IMG/VR virus record: IMGVR_UViG_3300034152_000332
Span: 1-25,428 of that record
Length of the DNA: 25,428 nt
From: a virus
Strand: one strand, 5' to 3'
Part shown: one piece after another, positions 8,395 to 16,580 of the stretch
Layout: the number at the start of each line of letters is the position of its first letter
How positions within the stretch are numbered: the first letter of the stretch is position 1
Notes under the pieces: model-generated
The model's input: the letters and a program-made list of their open reading frames with translations, nothing else
Database searches by the model: none
What the model was told of the DNA's origin: nothing
Made by a program: the position numbers and the translations under genes

Positions 8395-8919
8395 TTACGC
8401 GGCGTCGGCCACGTCGATGTATGCCATGACCTCGTCATTGTCGCCGACAGTTTCGGGGTACGGCTTGAAGATGCAGGGAACAGCCGAAAAATCCTGGCCG
8501 TCGAACGCCACGTCACCGTAATTGGTGTTTTTGGCGTTGTTCAAGTAGATCGTGACTTCGCGGCCGTCCACCAGTTCACCTTTGAAGGTAAAGTTATGGT
8601 TACCGGCCGGCGTCATTTTCTGCTTGAAATTGAGCCGGGTGGATCCGCTTCGCAGCTCGACATCCCCGCCGTAGATGATCTGCATTGCTTGGGGGGTGAT
8701 TTCATGCACGTTGCACTGCATGGCAATGCCGAACTGGCGCAGGTGCTCCGCCGTCAGAACCTTGACGCCCTTACCGGCAAACAGCTGGGCAAATTCCGCC
8801 GAGAACTGCAGCGTTTCACCCGAGATCGTTGCCGATGCGTTGACGTCATCGTCGATATACATCACCAGTCCGGTCAGCGCCAGACTGTTGGTGCTCGCTT
8901 GAATTCCTGAAAGACCCAT
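8395..8919 (-). CDS. Major tail tube protein
   Basis: A 174-residue protein with an ideal ribosome site (AGGAGG, 8 bases before ATG 8919). The composition is beta-rich and Asp/Gly/Thr-rich: TGLVMYIDDDVNASATISGE near residues 17-36, an internal ELRSGSTRLNFKQKM strand pair and EVTIYLNNAKNTNYGDVAFD near 126-145. This is the size and pattern of siphovirus tail tube subunits. It is followed by a terminator-like hairpin and then by the frameshifted chaperone and tape measure, the expected order. Assignment rests on gene order and composition rather than a diagnostic motif. Confidence 0.75.
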   Translation of the reverse strand: MGLSGIQASTNSLALTGLVMYIDDDVNASATISGETLQFSAEFAQLFAGKGVKVLTAEHLRQFGIAMQCNVHEITPQAMQIIYGGDVELRSGSTRLNFKQKMTPAGNHNFTFKGELVDGREVTIYLNNAKNTNYGDVAFDGQDFSAVPCIFKPYPETVGDNDEVMAYIDVADAA

Positions 8920-8922
8920 GTT

Positions 8923-9291
8923 TTAATCCTCCTGTGGGTTCGTGTTGCGCCGCCCTCTCCGGGAAGACCGTCGGCCGCGCCGGCGGGAGCCGGTGGCCGC
9001 GGCCGTGCTGACCGGATCCGGATTCCCGCCAAGCTCGTCTTTGAACTCATCGCCGACGAGAGTGAAATCCGGCTCGATATTCTCGGCCTGTTCCCGGCTG
9101 ATCTCCCCTTTCTTCTTTACAGAATCGATGATCTTGAACGACAACGGCTTTTTGTGCTGCATGAACCGGGCCGCATCCAAAGAGATCTCATCAGGAATGA
9201 TCTTGTAGTTCTCATTCTTGAAAAGATGCTCAGTCGTGCCGTCCATGACGGTCATCGGGGCGGTATTGAGATACTGTAAAATCACTGTCAC
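8923..9291 (-). CDS. Uncharacterised head-tail joining region protein with Arg-rich tail
   Basis: A 122-residue protein whose start overlaps the end of the upstream gene by 4 bases and whose stop lies 4 bases before the tail tube start. Residues 1-95 form a small alpha/beta region (MTVILQYLNTAPMTVMDG; SLDAARFMQHKKPLSFKIID). The last ~25 residues are an extremely basic, disordered tail (GSRRRGRRSSRRGRR) ending in the acidic NTNPQED. No family is recognised. The tail could contact DNA or a negatively charged surface at the head-tail interface, but this is speculation. Confidence 0.6.
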   Translation of the reverse strand: MTVILQYLNTAPMTVMDGTTEHLFKNENYKIIPDEISLDAARFMQHKKPLSFKIIDSVKKKGEISREQAENIEPDFTLVGDEFKDELGGNPDPVSTAAATGSRRRGRRSSRRGRRNTNPQED

Positions 9292-9683
9292 ATCTCCGTA
9301 TACTGAACATTAACGGCATACACGTAATACTGATTATTCGGGAGCACCCGGCTGCCGGCCACCTCGACCAGCTTTACCGAGGGATAATTCACAGCGTCAA
9401 GATCGATCGCCGAAAGCAGCTTTGTCCGGCAATCCTTGATGTACTCCCCGATCGTCGTCGACTTTTTCAGGTCGACGAAATTCAGCTGAAGAGCCGTTAC
9501 GGTGGGTTTCACCTTGGAAGTATTCCGGAGCGCGAAATAGGCCGATTGCTTCGGATTGATGGTGATGTCCGAAATGAAAAAGGATTTCGAACGGACGGTG
9601 TCCGGAATCTTTTCCACGTCATTGACATCAGGCTCGAACTTGTAGCCATTGGCTTCGAGCTTCTGAACGACTTCATCCATCAT
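9288..9683 (-). CDS. Probable tail completion / tail terminator protein
   Basis: A 131-residue alpha/beta protein starting at ATG 9683 inside the end of the connector gene. The opening helix (MMDEVVQKLEANGYKF) followed by strands and the ending NNQYYVYAVNVQYTEM fit the size and layout of tail terminator proteins, which sit between connector and tail tube genes in siphoviruses. No diagnostic motif was found, so the role is inferred from position. Both ends overlap neighbours by 4 bases, indicating tight translational coupling. Confidence 0.5.
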   Translation of the reverse strand: MMDEVVQKLEANGYKFEPDVNDVEKIPDTVRSKSFFISDITINPKQSAYFALRNTSKVKPTVTALQLNFVDLKKSTTIGEYIKDCRTKLLSAIDLDAVNYPSVKLVEVAGSRVLPNNQYYVYAVNVQYTEM

Positions 9684-10567
9684 CGTCTCAGCCTCACTGT
9701 TCCAAAGTTGACCGGGGCTTCGTCTTCCTGAATCACGCCGTCCTCATTGGTGTCGTATTTCAGAACGAGAGACGCCATCAACCGATCGCGCTCCGATTTG
9801 TACTCCTCGTACTCATCTCGCTTGTCGTCGCCCATGCCGAGAAGAATCAGCATGAGGGACCAAACGATATGCAGCTCGCGAATGTCAGTGTCGTCAATTA
9901 CGAGAGCGGGACGATTTCCCTGGCTGCGGATATAGTCTTTGATCTTTTCAAAAGCCCGGCGAATTTCGGTGGTATACGACTTGCTGACGCAGAATTTGTC
10001 ACCTGCGGCAAAAGCCGCCGTCGCGCTTTTTTCCAGAGTGAAACGGCCGGTGGACGCCGTAAACGACGTGACGATCGAGTTGAATCCCTTATTATTCCCG
10101 GACAGAAAAGAAATGAATCCGCCGCGGAAATAGTTGTCTTCCTTCTTGAAGGATTTGTTATCGATAATTTGATTCACGCCGCCGGACGTGACGACCTCGC
10201 CGGTTTCCCGGTACCCGTACCGATTGAGCATTGAATGCTCGTCGATCAGGTCGTCATCTGTGATGATCGATTCCAACCGTTTCTTGACAATATCGAAGTA
10301 AACGACGCTCGTATAGGATTCGCTATCGTACTCGTAATCAAAACGGGCCCGATAGTTTTCCCCAAGATTCGCCGTGTCTTCCTCCGCCAGTGTGTAGGAC
10401 ATTGTCCCGTCTGCGGAGATAGTACAGGCCGTTTCATCCACGAGCACCTCTCCCGCGCTGTTGTAGATAGCGACGAGGGCGGTGGTCGGGACGATCTGAA
10501 TGTTGTCGATGTACTTCTTGAAGTACACCGCTTCAGATTCGGCCTGCAGCATCTCCTGGTGCGTCAT
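9680..10567 (-). CDS. Head-tail connector-like protein with an EF-hand-type loop
   Basis: A 295-residue protein 3 bases downstream of the capsid gene, where SPP1-like phages encode connector (adaptor) proteins. Residues ~25-95 and ~115-195 are beta-rich (DETACTISADGTMSYTL; TASTGRFTLEKSATAAFAAG), while ~200-270 is helical (RRAFEKIKDYIRSQG; RELHIVWSLMLILLGMGDDKRDEYEEY), resembling the helical core of connector subunits. Residues 272-283 read DTNEDGVIQEDE, a perfect EF-hand calcium loop (D1, N3, D5, G6, I8, E12). A beta insertion before a connector-like core is unusual, and the large size exceeds the ~100-residue minimum of this class. Function beyond head-tail joining is unknown. Confidence 0.6.
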   Translation of the reverse strand: MTHQEMLQAESEAVYFKKYIDNIQIVPTTALVAIYNSAGEVLVDETACTISADGTMSYTLAEEDTANLGENYRARFDYEYDSESYTSVVYFDIVKKRLESIITDDDLIDEHSMLNRYGYRETGEVVTSGGVNQIIDNKSFKKEDNYFRGGFISFLSGNNKGFNSIVTSFTASTGRFTLEKSATAAFAAGDKFCVSKSYTTEIRRAFEKIKDYIRSQGNRPALVIDDTDIRELHIVWSLMLILLGMGDDKRDEYEEYKSERDRLMASLVLKYDTNEDGVIQEDEAPVNFGTVRLRR

Positions 10568-10570
10568 GGC

Positions 10571-11563
10571 TTACTGGCTCTCGATGCGAACGGCCCCGAT
10601 GTCCTTCTGGTCGAACTTCAGCGTGTAATTCGAGGTATTTTTCAGAGCGGCTGAAGTATAGGACTGCGGGTCGCTGCCTTCCGAATAGGAAACGCCGTGC
10701 AGGCACATGACGAAATCGAGGCGCGGGATGACGATGTCATATCCGCCGTCGATCAGGGATTCGCGATCGTATTCGATGGTCAGCATGCGCTGGTAGAACA
10801 GGCCCATGGCCTTCTCGCTAAGCAGGTACGTCGGATACAGCGTCGGAGACGAACCTGATGCGGCGATCGCATCGGTGACGATCAGAATCATGCCGGCAAC
10901 GGTGGGAACCAGGTTCTGGCCCTGGGCAGCGCCCAGCTGGTTGACCTGCGTACCGTACAGCGGCAGGACCTGCGACATTGGCTGAAAAGAAATGGCGCCA
11001 GCGACTTCCAGGTCCTTCTGTACCTTGGAGGTGCAAAGCATGAACTTCAGCTTCACGTGCTTGTCACCGAGCTTGTAACGAGCGGCCCGGACGTCGGAGG
11101 CCTCCAAGGTGCCGTCGGTGGCGTCTTGCCGGTTCGCGGTGGGGATAGCCCCTTCAATCACATCAAACCGGCGGGCCAACATATACTCGGCAACTTTACC
11201 GGCAATGTTGTCCGCGTATTCGTTCGTGATCTTGTCGGTGATCTCGTCGGTCAGGTTACGCCGCGGGCTGTACTTGGCCACCATCTCGTCGATGTCGGGC
11301 ACTTTGTACGCCTGGCCGGCACGCTGGACGACCATCTTATAGCGGCCCTGAGAAAGGCCCTGGGGCGTAAGGGTCACCCCTTCACCGTCACGGACCAGAT
11401 CCTGAAGCGCGCCTGTGGTGGGGATTTCCCACGAGGTACCAGGGGTACCGACCGCGAATTCGGACGTGGTGTCCAGGCCGGGAACATTCGGCAGCAGGTT
11501 CGGAAGGCGAAGGTGAACCAGTGCTCCGAGTACTTCCGGGTTAATAATATTTGCAATACTCAT
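10571..11563 (-). CDS. Major capsid protein
   Basis: A 330-residue protein directly after a scaffold-like gene, with a strong ribosome site (GGGAGGG) before ATG 11563. The sequence has the long opening helix and extended arm, then the pattern of coat proteins with the HK97 fold: TSWEIPTTGALQDLVRDGEG around residues 43-62, NEYADNIAGKVAEYMLARRFD near 113-133, and an immunoglobulin-like or beta-rich end (YTLKFDQKDIGAVRIESQ). It is highly ordered, Gly/Ala-rich and free of low-complexity sequence, as expected for the most abundant virion protein. A dedicated promoter lies upstream of the scaffold-capsid pair. The HK97 fold is inferred from context and size. Confidence 0.85.
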   Translation of the reverse strand: MSIANIINPEVLGALVHLRLPNLLPNVPGLDTTSEFAVGTPGTSWEIPTTGALQDLVRDGEGVTLTPQGLSQGRYKMVVQRAGQAYKVPDIDEMVAKYSPRRNLTDEITDKITNEYADNIAGKVAEYMLARRFDVIEGAIPTANRQDATDGTLEASDVRAARYKLGDKHVKLKFMLCTSKVQKDLEVAGAISFQPMSQVLPLYGTQVNQLGAAQGQNLVPTVAGMILIVTDAIAASGSSPTLYPTYLLSEKAMGLFYQRMLTIEYDRESLIDGGYDIVIPRLDFVMCLHGVSYSEGSDPQSYTSAALKNTSNYTLKFDQKDIGAVRIESQ

Positions 11564-11590
11564 AAAATTTCCCTCCCAAGGAAATGACTT

Positions 11591-12280
11591 TTACCCGCCG
11601 TGTACAATTCGATCGTATTCGGCCGGGTTTTCGTCTTTCAGCTTTTGCAGCTTCATTGGGCTTTTCAGGATTTCTTCACGAGTCGTCACGTCAGGCGGTC
11701 GCGGCCGGCTGCTATCGGTACCCACCGGCTTCTGGCCGAAAAGATACGGTTTATCCGTCTTGAGCTTTTCGACCGCTTCCTTGACGCCCATCACCTTGCC
11801 GTCCTGGACCGTAATGGTTTCCAGGTCGATCAGGGCTTCAGCATCGCGGACATCGGCGATTCCCTGCGCTTTGGCTTCCAGACCCAGCTCGTAGACCTTC
11901 CGGTCCCGTTCTCTTGTCTTTTTAGAGTCATCCAACTCAGTTTGAAGCTTTTCAGCGCGGTCCTTTTCCTTCTGATACAGGTTCTCGAATTCCTTCTGGT
12001 TTTCAAGTTTCTGACGCTCCTGCTCCTGCTGCTGCGCCTCCAGGTCACGGGCTTTTTTTTTGGCTTCGTCCCGCTGTTTCACTACTTCCTGGAATTCGTC
12101 AGCAGCGTAAGTCCTTCCCTCTGGCGGCTGCTGTGGTTGCTGCGGCTGTGAACCGCCCGTACCTCCATCACCCGTCCGGGTGTCAGGAGAACCGCCATCC
12201 GGCGGAGCACTGGCGCCACCATCCAACGCGCCGTTGTCGGGGCTGAACTTTCGTATCAGCCGCTTTAAAAATTTACGCAT
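11591..12280 (-). CDS. Scaffolding protein
   Basis: A 229-residue protein translated from ATG 12280; longer upstream frames run through the terminator and are not credible. GGAGGAG and AAAGGA precede the start. The N-terminus is a basic helix (MRKFLKRLIRKF), then a Gly/Pro/Gln-rich linker (residues ~14-55). Residues ~60-130 are a charged coiled coil (DEFQEVVKQRDEAKKKARDL), and the later GKVMGVKEAVEKLKTDKPYL and PMKLQKLKDENPAEYDRI blocks match the typical ending of siphovirus scaffolds. The protein is expected to guide assembly of the capsid encoded immediately downstream and then leave. It is the first gene after the second regulatory gap. Confidence 0.85.
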   Translation of the reverse strand: MRKFLKRLIRKFSPDNGALDGGASAPPDGGSPDTRTGDGGTGGSQPQQPQQPPEGRTYAADEFQEVVKQRDEAKKKARDLEAQQQEQERQKLENQKEFENLYQKEKDRAEKLQTELDDSKKTRERDRKVYELGLEAKAQGIADVRDAEALIDLETITVQDGKVMGVKEAVEKLKTDKPYLFGQKPVGTDSSRPRPPDVTTREEILKSPMKLQKLKDENPAEYDRIVHGG

Positions 12281-12311
12281 TTTTCCTTTACTCCTCCTCG
12301 TGTTGGAGCAC

Positions 12312-12370
12312 AAAAAAAAGGCCCAGATAAAAAACACCGTTCGGGAACGATGCTTCCTGCCTGGGCCTTT
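12312..12370 (-). terminator. Nested intrinsic terminators upstream of the scaffold gene
   Basis: Outer hairpin: AAAGGCCCAG (12370-12361) pairs perfectly with CTGGGCCTTT (12326-12317) and is followed by more T. Inner hairpin: CATCGTT (12352-12346) and AACGGTG (12341-12335) close a CCCG loop and are followed by TTTTTT (12334-12329), so a second complete terminator lies inside the loop of the first. Both point into the scaffold-capsid genes and end about 30 bases before the scaffold start. Transcripts starting at the promoter 12424-12451 must pass both. Confidence 0.8.
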
Positions 12371-12398
12371 GTGTGAAGGTACTCCGGGTCAGTAAAAA
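12366..12398 (-). promoter_or_regulatory. Conserved leader motif, copy B (ACTGA / CGGAGTA / CACACA hairpin)
   Basis: Minus strand order: TTTTT, ACTGA (12393-12389), CGGAGTA (12386-12380), then a 4-bp hairpin CCTT-CACACA-AAGG (12379-12366) and CCC. A second copy occurs at 24079-24118 with the same boxes and loop but a different, still complementary stem (CTCG/CGAG). The 3' arm AAGG is also part of the outer terminator stem, so the small hairpin and the full terminator cannot both form. I know no named RNA family with this sequence. Confidence 0.65.
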
Positions 12399-12423
12399 TT
12401 TAAATAAGAACTGTTATACTTAA

Positions 12424-12451
12424 AATATATTTAATCCGTGATAAATGTCAA
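12424..12451 (-). promoter_or_regulatory. Sigma70-like promoter for scaffold and capsid genes
   Basis: A perfect -35 box TTGACA (12451-12446) is followed after 16 bases by TATATT (12429-12424); a TATTTT alternative with 18-base spacing overlaps it. It lies immediately after the stop of the upstream head gene (12458) in the AT-rich part of a ~180-base gap. Transcription would begin near 12417, about 25 bases before the conserved leader motif. It would give extra expression to the scaffold, capsid and tail genes. Confidence 0.65.
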
Positions 12452-12457
12452 TACTCC

Positions 12458-12892
12458 TTAAAGCTTCCGCTGCAGCTCTTCCTCCACCCACTGATCGATG
12501 ATTTTGTCAATCTCCCGCTCATCGGTCCGGGAGAAACCCATGAAATCCCGCAGCCGGTTCGGGTTTTTCGTGTCGATGTGATACCCCGCGATCCGGGCGG
12601 CCTCGCCGGTCAAGCCAATTTCCATCATCGTAGCGGTCCGCCGGATTACCCGGAGGGATTGCATCATGCGGCCGGTGACGGTCAGGTTCACCTTGCTGGA
12701 TAGCTGGTTTTTCTGCCGGCGCCGCAAGTACTTCCTGCTGTACGGTTTGAATGGCCGCTCGTCGGCGTCGACGCTCATTTCCTGAGTCCGCCGGCGGATG
12801 GCTGCGATCTGGTACGAAGCGATCCGGGAGAGAAGGACCTCGGGATCTCGTAGGTCCCCATTTTTAAAATCGTGCGAGATTACGAGCTTCAT
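12458..12892 (-). CDS. Virion morphogenesis-type minor head/tail protein
   Basis: A 144-residue protein. The start is taken at ATG 12892, which overlaps the upstream stop (ATGA) and follows an AGAGG sequence; an in-frame upstream start would extend it within the MuF gene and is less likely. The content is basic and helical: IASYQIAAIRRRTQEMSVD, then KPYSRKYLRRRQKN and VNLTVTGRMMQSLRVI. The Arg-rich block followed by a TGRMMQSL motif and a Gly-containing region with YHIDTKNPNRLRDFMGFS is the pattern of Mu gpG-like virion morphogenesis proteins, which normally follow MuF genes. It is the last gene before the internal promoter. Confidence 0.7.
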   Translation of the reverse strand: MKLVISHDFKNGDLRDPEVLLSRIASYQIAAIRRRTQEMSVDADERPFKPYSRKYLRRRQKNQLSSKVNLTVTGRMMQSLRVIRRTATMMEIGLTGEAARIAGYHIDTKNPNRLRDFMGFSRTDEREIDKIIDQWVEEELQRKL

Positions 12893-13683
12893 GCCTCTTT
12901 CTTCCCCTTGAAACCAGGCGGTACCGCGATCCACCCGTGCCGGCAGTTGTAACCACCGCCGTCGGTAAAGACGTTACCGGTCTGGCCGTTGTCCAGTTTC
13001 AGAATCTCTGATTTGGTGAGGACCTGGAAGACGTGCACCGTGCAGAACGGCCGCGTCTTGCCGTCGCTCGGCCCGGCGTAGTAATAATGGTCCCACCCGG
13101 TCTTTTCGGCCACCACATTATTCACGGTACGGTTAAAACGCATTATGGCGTCATTGGCATAGGTGTAGGCGTATTTTTCCAGCCTGGTACCGTCCAAGGC
13201 GTTTCGGATTTCGTCCACGGTTTCCGAAAAACTCAGTTCCGTCAACGTGTTACGGTACAGACCCTTGTAAACCGAGTCCATGGCCTCGTCGGCCAGCTGG
13301 TAGAAAAAATCCAGATCGAACTGCTGCAACTGGATAATAGATTCCCGGGTCACGTCGTCGAATTTCAGCTTGTAGTCGAAAATCCCGTACTGCTTCTTGA
13401 TGTTGTCGATGATCTCCTTGTACCCGTTCAGATAATCGCCCACGGCGTCATAATACCCGCTGTCCACGAAAATCTGATTCAGGTTGTTTTTGGCTTCTAG
13501 GGCGAATTCGATGTTGACCTTTTTCGTCTTCCCGGTGGCCACGTAATCATCCAGGAGCCGGATCAAATCCCGCTCGATGTCGTCATAAAGGCCCTCCAGG
13601 CGCTTTAGAAAAGCGGCCTGGTGGTTGTCTACGATTCGGATCCCGTTGCGGTGGACCCGCTCGAGCTCATCAAGCTTCCCCAC
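12889..13683 (-). CDS. MuF / SPP1 gp7-like minor head protein
   Basis: A 264-residue protein beginning at GTG 13683 with GAGGGAG upstream, overlapping the portal gene by 14 bases. Residues ~150-258 carry the MuF-type head morphogenesis domain: YAYTYANDAIMRFNRTVNNV, YAGPSDGKTRPFC (202-214) and GGGYNCRHGW (242-251), with the conserved Cys and His positions. The N-terminal half is helical. Such proteins enter the capsid with or near the portal and may be ejected with DNA. Gene order portal-MuF-morphogenesis matches SPP1-like and Mu-like head modules. There is no C-terminal toxin extension, which some MuF proteins have. Confidence 0.85.
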   Translation of the reverse strand: MGKLDELERVHRNGIRIVDNHQAAFLKRLEGLYDDIERDLIRLLDDYVATGKTKKVNIEFALEAKNNLNQIFVDSGYYDAVGDYLNGYKEIIDNIKKQYGIFDYKLKFDDVTRESIIQLQQFDLDFFYQLADEAMDSVYKGLYRNTLTELSFSETVDEIRNALDGTRLEKYAYTYANDAIMRFNRTVNNVVAEKTGWDHYYYAGPSDGKTRPFCTVHVFQVLTKSEILKLDNGQTGNVFTDGGGYNCRHGWIAVPPGFKGKKEA

Positions 13684-15097
13684 TCAGCGCTCCCTCGAGG
13701 TCGGCCCTGGCCTGCTCGACCCGGCCGTTCTGCTGCTGAAAGAACTGCTTGTTTTCTTCGTATTTTTTTCTAGCCTCTTTCTCGGTCAATCCGTATTTTT
13801 CCATCATGTAATCGATCGGTGTTGACATATTATTCGTAAACTCCCATGTTTTCTTTTTAACCTGTTCTTCCACGGTTTCTTCGATTTGCATGGGAGTAAA
13901 ATCGATAGAGAACTTCTTGGGATCCATTTTCTTTTTCGGATATGCTGCGTTATTGACGATTGCCACCTTTTTGTACAGTTCCGCCTCATAATCCCGATAG
14001 AACTTGATCTGCTGGTTGCGGCGCTCAATCAACGGCTCCTTTTTCACTTTGATCGAATATCCACTGGCCGCGTCGCCGGTCCGCTTGAACTGCTCGAGGG
14101 CCAGGCCCTCTTGATTCAGGGCGCGCTCAATCTTGCTGTCCACGACTTTGTTGAAGGCGTCCAGATTCGCCTGCAGATCGAGGGTGCCGATTTCAATATC
14201 GGTACCAACAATCTGGAACAACTCGGCCGGATCCAAGATTTGTTCTTTCGATTTCTCAAGATCGTAGTTACCGGTGACATAAATCTGCTTGAAAGACTGC
14301 CATTTGCAGTAGTAGTTGAAAAGGGTGCTAAGGACGGAAACCTGCTTCTGGGCCGAAAACATCTTATTCCCGGCCGTAGAGTTCCAGATCGAGTTTTCAT
14401 TCATCTCCTTGTGGAAAAACACGATCGGCAGAATATACTCGCCCTTTTCGTCCATGTAGGGATTGACGCCTTCCTTGTTGTCGGGATCCTTGATGATCCC
14501 GAAATTCTTATCGAAGCGGAAATGCTTCCCATCCTTTCCCCAGTAAACAAAATACCGATCGTCAGCCGATGCCTGCGTCACCGGTGAAGTCTGGGTGTCG
14601 ACGAAGTTCACTTCGTAGATGATCGCCCAAGCTTTGGTCGGATCCTTTTTATCCTGGACGACCGTCAGCACGTCAGGCGCCACCACATCGAGCTCGATTG
14701 AATCGTTCCGCGGCATGATGAGAACGCAGGATTCATTGCAGCAGTTCGAGATCTTATTGGCCTTGTCCAACTTCAGGTTGTACTGGGCATGCTTCACGAT
14801 TTCGTCGAAGCGCTCCTGACTGCCGTCGGCGACGGTCCTTTTCGGGTCCATGAAATAGACCTTACTGACCTCATTCACGATAAACTCGACAATATTGATC
14901 GAGTCGTCGATCTGCAGCTTCAGGGCGTTATAGTTTTCCTTGACGAACAGGTTCTTGAGTTCCTGCTGAATGTAATTCCCGAAATTGTCGTCATAGAAAT
15001 ACATGCGCTCTTCGATTGCCTGCTTCCGTTCGACTTCCGCCGTATCCTTGTATTTTGCAAGGATTTCATCCAGAAAGAGTTGAGTAAATTCGGGCAT
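13670..15097 (-). CDS. Portal protein, SPP1 gp6 type
   Basis: A 475-residue protein with an excellent ribosome site (GGGAGGG) before ATG 15097. The N-terminal helix-rich wing contains QIDDSINIVEFIVNEVSKVY and MDPKRTVADGSQERF, a central region has QKQVSVLSTLFNYYCKWQ and QEGLALEQFKRTGDAASGYS (clip-stem region ~340-360), and the long charged C-terminal helices (MEKYGLTEKEARKKYEENK) end in a Gln/Glu-rich tail. This is the pattern of SPP1-type portals, which form the dodecameric DNA gate at the capsid vertex. It follows the large terminase by 10 bases and overlaps the MuF gene. Confidence 0.9.
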   Translation of the reverse strand: MPEFTQLFLDEILAKYKDTAEVERKQAIEERMYFYDDNFGNYIQQELKNLFVKENYNALKLQIDDSINIVEFIVNEVSKVYFMDPKRTVADGSQERFDEIVKHAQYNLKLDKANKISNCCNESCVLIMPRNDSIELDVVAPDVLTVVQDKKDPTKAWAIIYEVNFVDTQTSPVTQASADDRYFVYWGKDGKHFRFDKNFGIIKDPDNKEGVNPYMDEKGEYILPIVFFHKEMNENSIWNSTAGNKMFSAQKQVSVLSTLFNYYCKWQSFKQIYVTGNYDLEKSKEQILDPAELFQIVGTDIEIGTLDLQANLDAFNKVVDSKIERALNQEGLALEQFKRTGDAASGYSIKVKKEPLIERRNQQIKFYRDYEAELYKKVAIVNNAAYPKKKMDPKKFSIDFTPMQIEETVEEQVKKKTWEFTNNMSTPIDYMMEKYGLTEKEARKKYEENKQFFQQQNGRVEQARADLEGALSGEA

Positions 15098-15107
15098 ATT
15101 TCCCTCC

Positions 15108-16580
15108 CTAATACACGATTGCCTTTTTCGTCAATTGATGCCATCCGGTACTGACCGCATCGACCTGGTCGTCGTGGGCACCACCGGGAAACTGCGCAAA
15201 TTCACGGATAAATTCTCGATTCCATGCCCCGCGGACTAGGTAGACGTCGCCGGCCTCGAAAAGCGGTTCAAGCGGCGCCGCGCGGACTTCTTTGTCACTC
15301 GTGGTCGTTACCTTGTGGACCACCCGGACGCCCTTCATCATTTCCCGGAGCGTGTTATAGGCGTCCTTGTAACCGGCCACCGATTCGATCGCCAATCGCA
15401 CCGATTGACCGTCCCTTTCAGCGGTCCTGACGATCAACCGGTTGCGCTCAGGTGCTTCCTGCTGTATTCGGACCATATCGCGGATATAGAGTTTATACCG
15501 AGGAATAGAATGTGTTTTCTGTTCGATCTTCTCGACCGCCATGAGGACGCCGGCCGTGTAGTCAGGATCGTCGCTACTGCGCTCCTTTTTCGAGGACGCC
15601 AAATCCCAGGCACGGATCCACTTCAGGCCCTCTGGCAAACGGCCCTCTGAAATAATCTTCGCATTGCCGATGCGGAAGCGGTTCCCGCCCTTGACCACCG
15701 GATTGCAATCCAAGAGAGCGGCGGCCGCGTAGCTTCCGAGTATGATATACTCACCTTCGTAGTACTCGGGCGAAAATCGTTCCGGAAACAAATAGCCCTC
15801 TTCATAGTCACGGCTTTTGGCCGGGTAGTTGATTAGATCGATTTCAAATTCCTGTTCGAATTTGGTTTTGTTTTTCAGCAATCGACCGATAATATCGTCC
15901 GTGTGCCAGCGTGTAGCCAGGACAATGGTGATGGAGACCGGCGCGCGGCGAGTAAAGAAGCTGTTTGTGAATTCCTCCCATAGCTTATTCCGAATGACGT
16001 CGCTTTCCGCGTCTTCACGGTTTTTCAGATAGTCATCAAGAATGCCAAGATGATACCCGCTGCCGGAGATACCCCCAGTCAGGCCCGCGTATTGCACATG
16101 GCCGGAATATGTCTCGTCCGGATTCTTCGATTCGATCGCCCAATCTCGAATATCCGATTTATTCTTCGAAAGCTGAATCTGAGGCCAAAGCCTGTTATAG
16201 GCCTTGCTGGGCATGATTTTCCCCCGGGTGTCATAGCTGAACTTCCGGAGCAGATCGGCGCTGTAAGAGGTGAGAAACACCTCATAATCCGGGTACCGAC
16301 CGAGGAAATAGGCCGGCAGCATGCGGGAGACGATCTCACTTTTCCCGTGCCGCGGCGGCATGGTGATAATCAGGAAAGAGCTTTTTCCCTGGGCGAATCT
16401 CTCGATCGCCGCATCGATGCGATTACAGATATCTTCGGTATGTCGCCCGATAATGAACGGCTCGCTTTTGTACCATGTGTACTGCATGAAATCGAGGAGC
16501 GAGCGCCGGGCCAGTTCCGCGTCAACATCGATATTCAGTAAATTGGCGATCATAACCAGGCTAAGAATTAGTTTCGTCAT
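15108..16580 (-). CDS. terL: Terminase large subunit
   Basis: A 490-residue packaging motor ATPase and nuclease. Walker A is MPPRHGKS (residues 74-81) and Walker B is LGILDD (178-183); a coupling-type LATRWH follows at 221-226. The RNase H-like nuclease domain shows RAWDLASS with Asp326, AIESVAGYKD with Glu399, and HDDQVDA with Asp470/471/474. All catalytic acidic residues are present, so it should be active. The ATG 16580 (GGAAGGA just upstream) overlaps the small subunit gene by 20 bases; an internal ATG at 16553 lacks a ribosome site and is the less likely start. Confidence 0.97.
   Translation of the reverse strand: MTKLILSLVMIANLLNIDVDAELARRSLLDFMQYTWYKSEPFIIGRHTEDICNRIDAAIERFAQGKSSFLIITMPPRHGKSEIVSRMLPAYFLGRYPDYEVFLTSYSADLLRKFSYDTRGKIMPSKAYNRLWPQIQLSKNKSDIRDWAIESKNPDETYSGHVQYAGLTGGISGSGYHLGILDDYLKNREDAESDVIRNKLWEEFTNSFFTRRAPVSITIVLATRWHTDDIIGRLLKNKTKFEQEFEIDLINYPAKSRDYEEGYLFPERFSPEYYEGEYIILGSYAAAALLDCNPVVKGGNRFRIGNAKIISEGRLPEGLKWIRAWDLASSKKERSSDDPDYTAGVLMAVEKIEQKTHSIPRYKLYIRDMVRIQQEAPERNRLIVRTAERDGQSVRLAIESVAGYKDAYNTLREMMKGVRVVHKVTTTSDKEVRAAPLEPLFEAGDVYLVRGAWNREFIREFAQFPGGAHDDQVDAVSTGWHQLTKKAIVY

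Noticed and set aside
12281-12337. N-terminal extension of the scaffold (start at 12337)
   Set aside because: The extra residues are translated terminator stem and T-run; the ATG at 12280 has proper ribosome sites.
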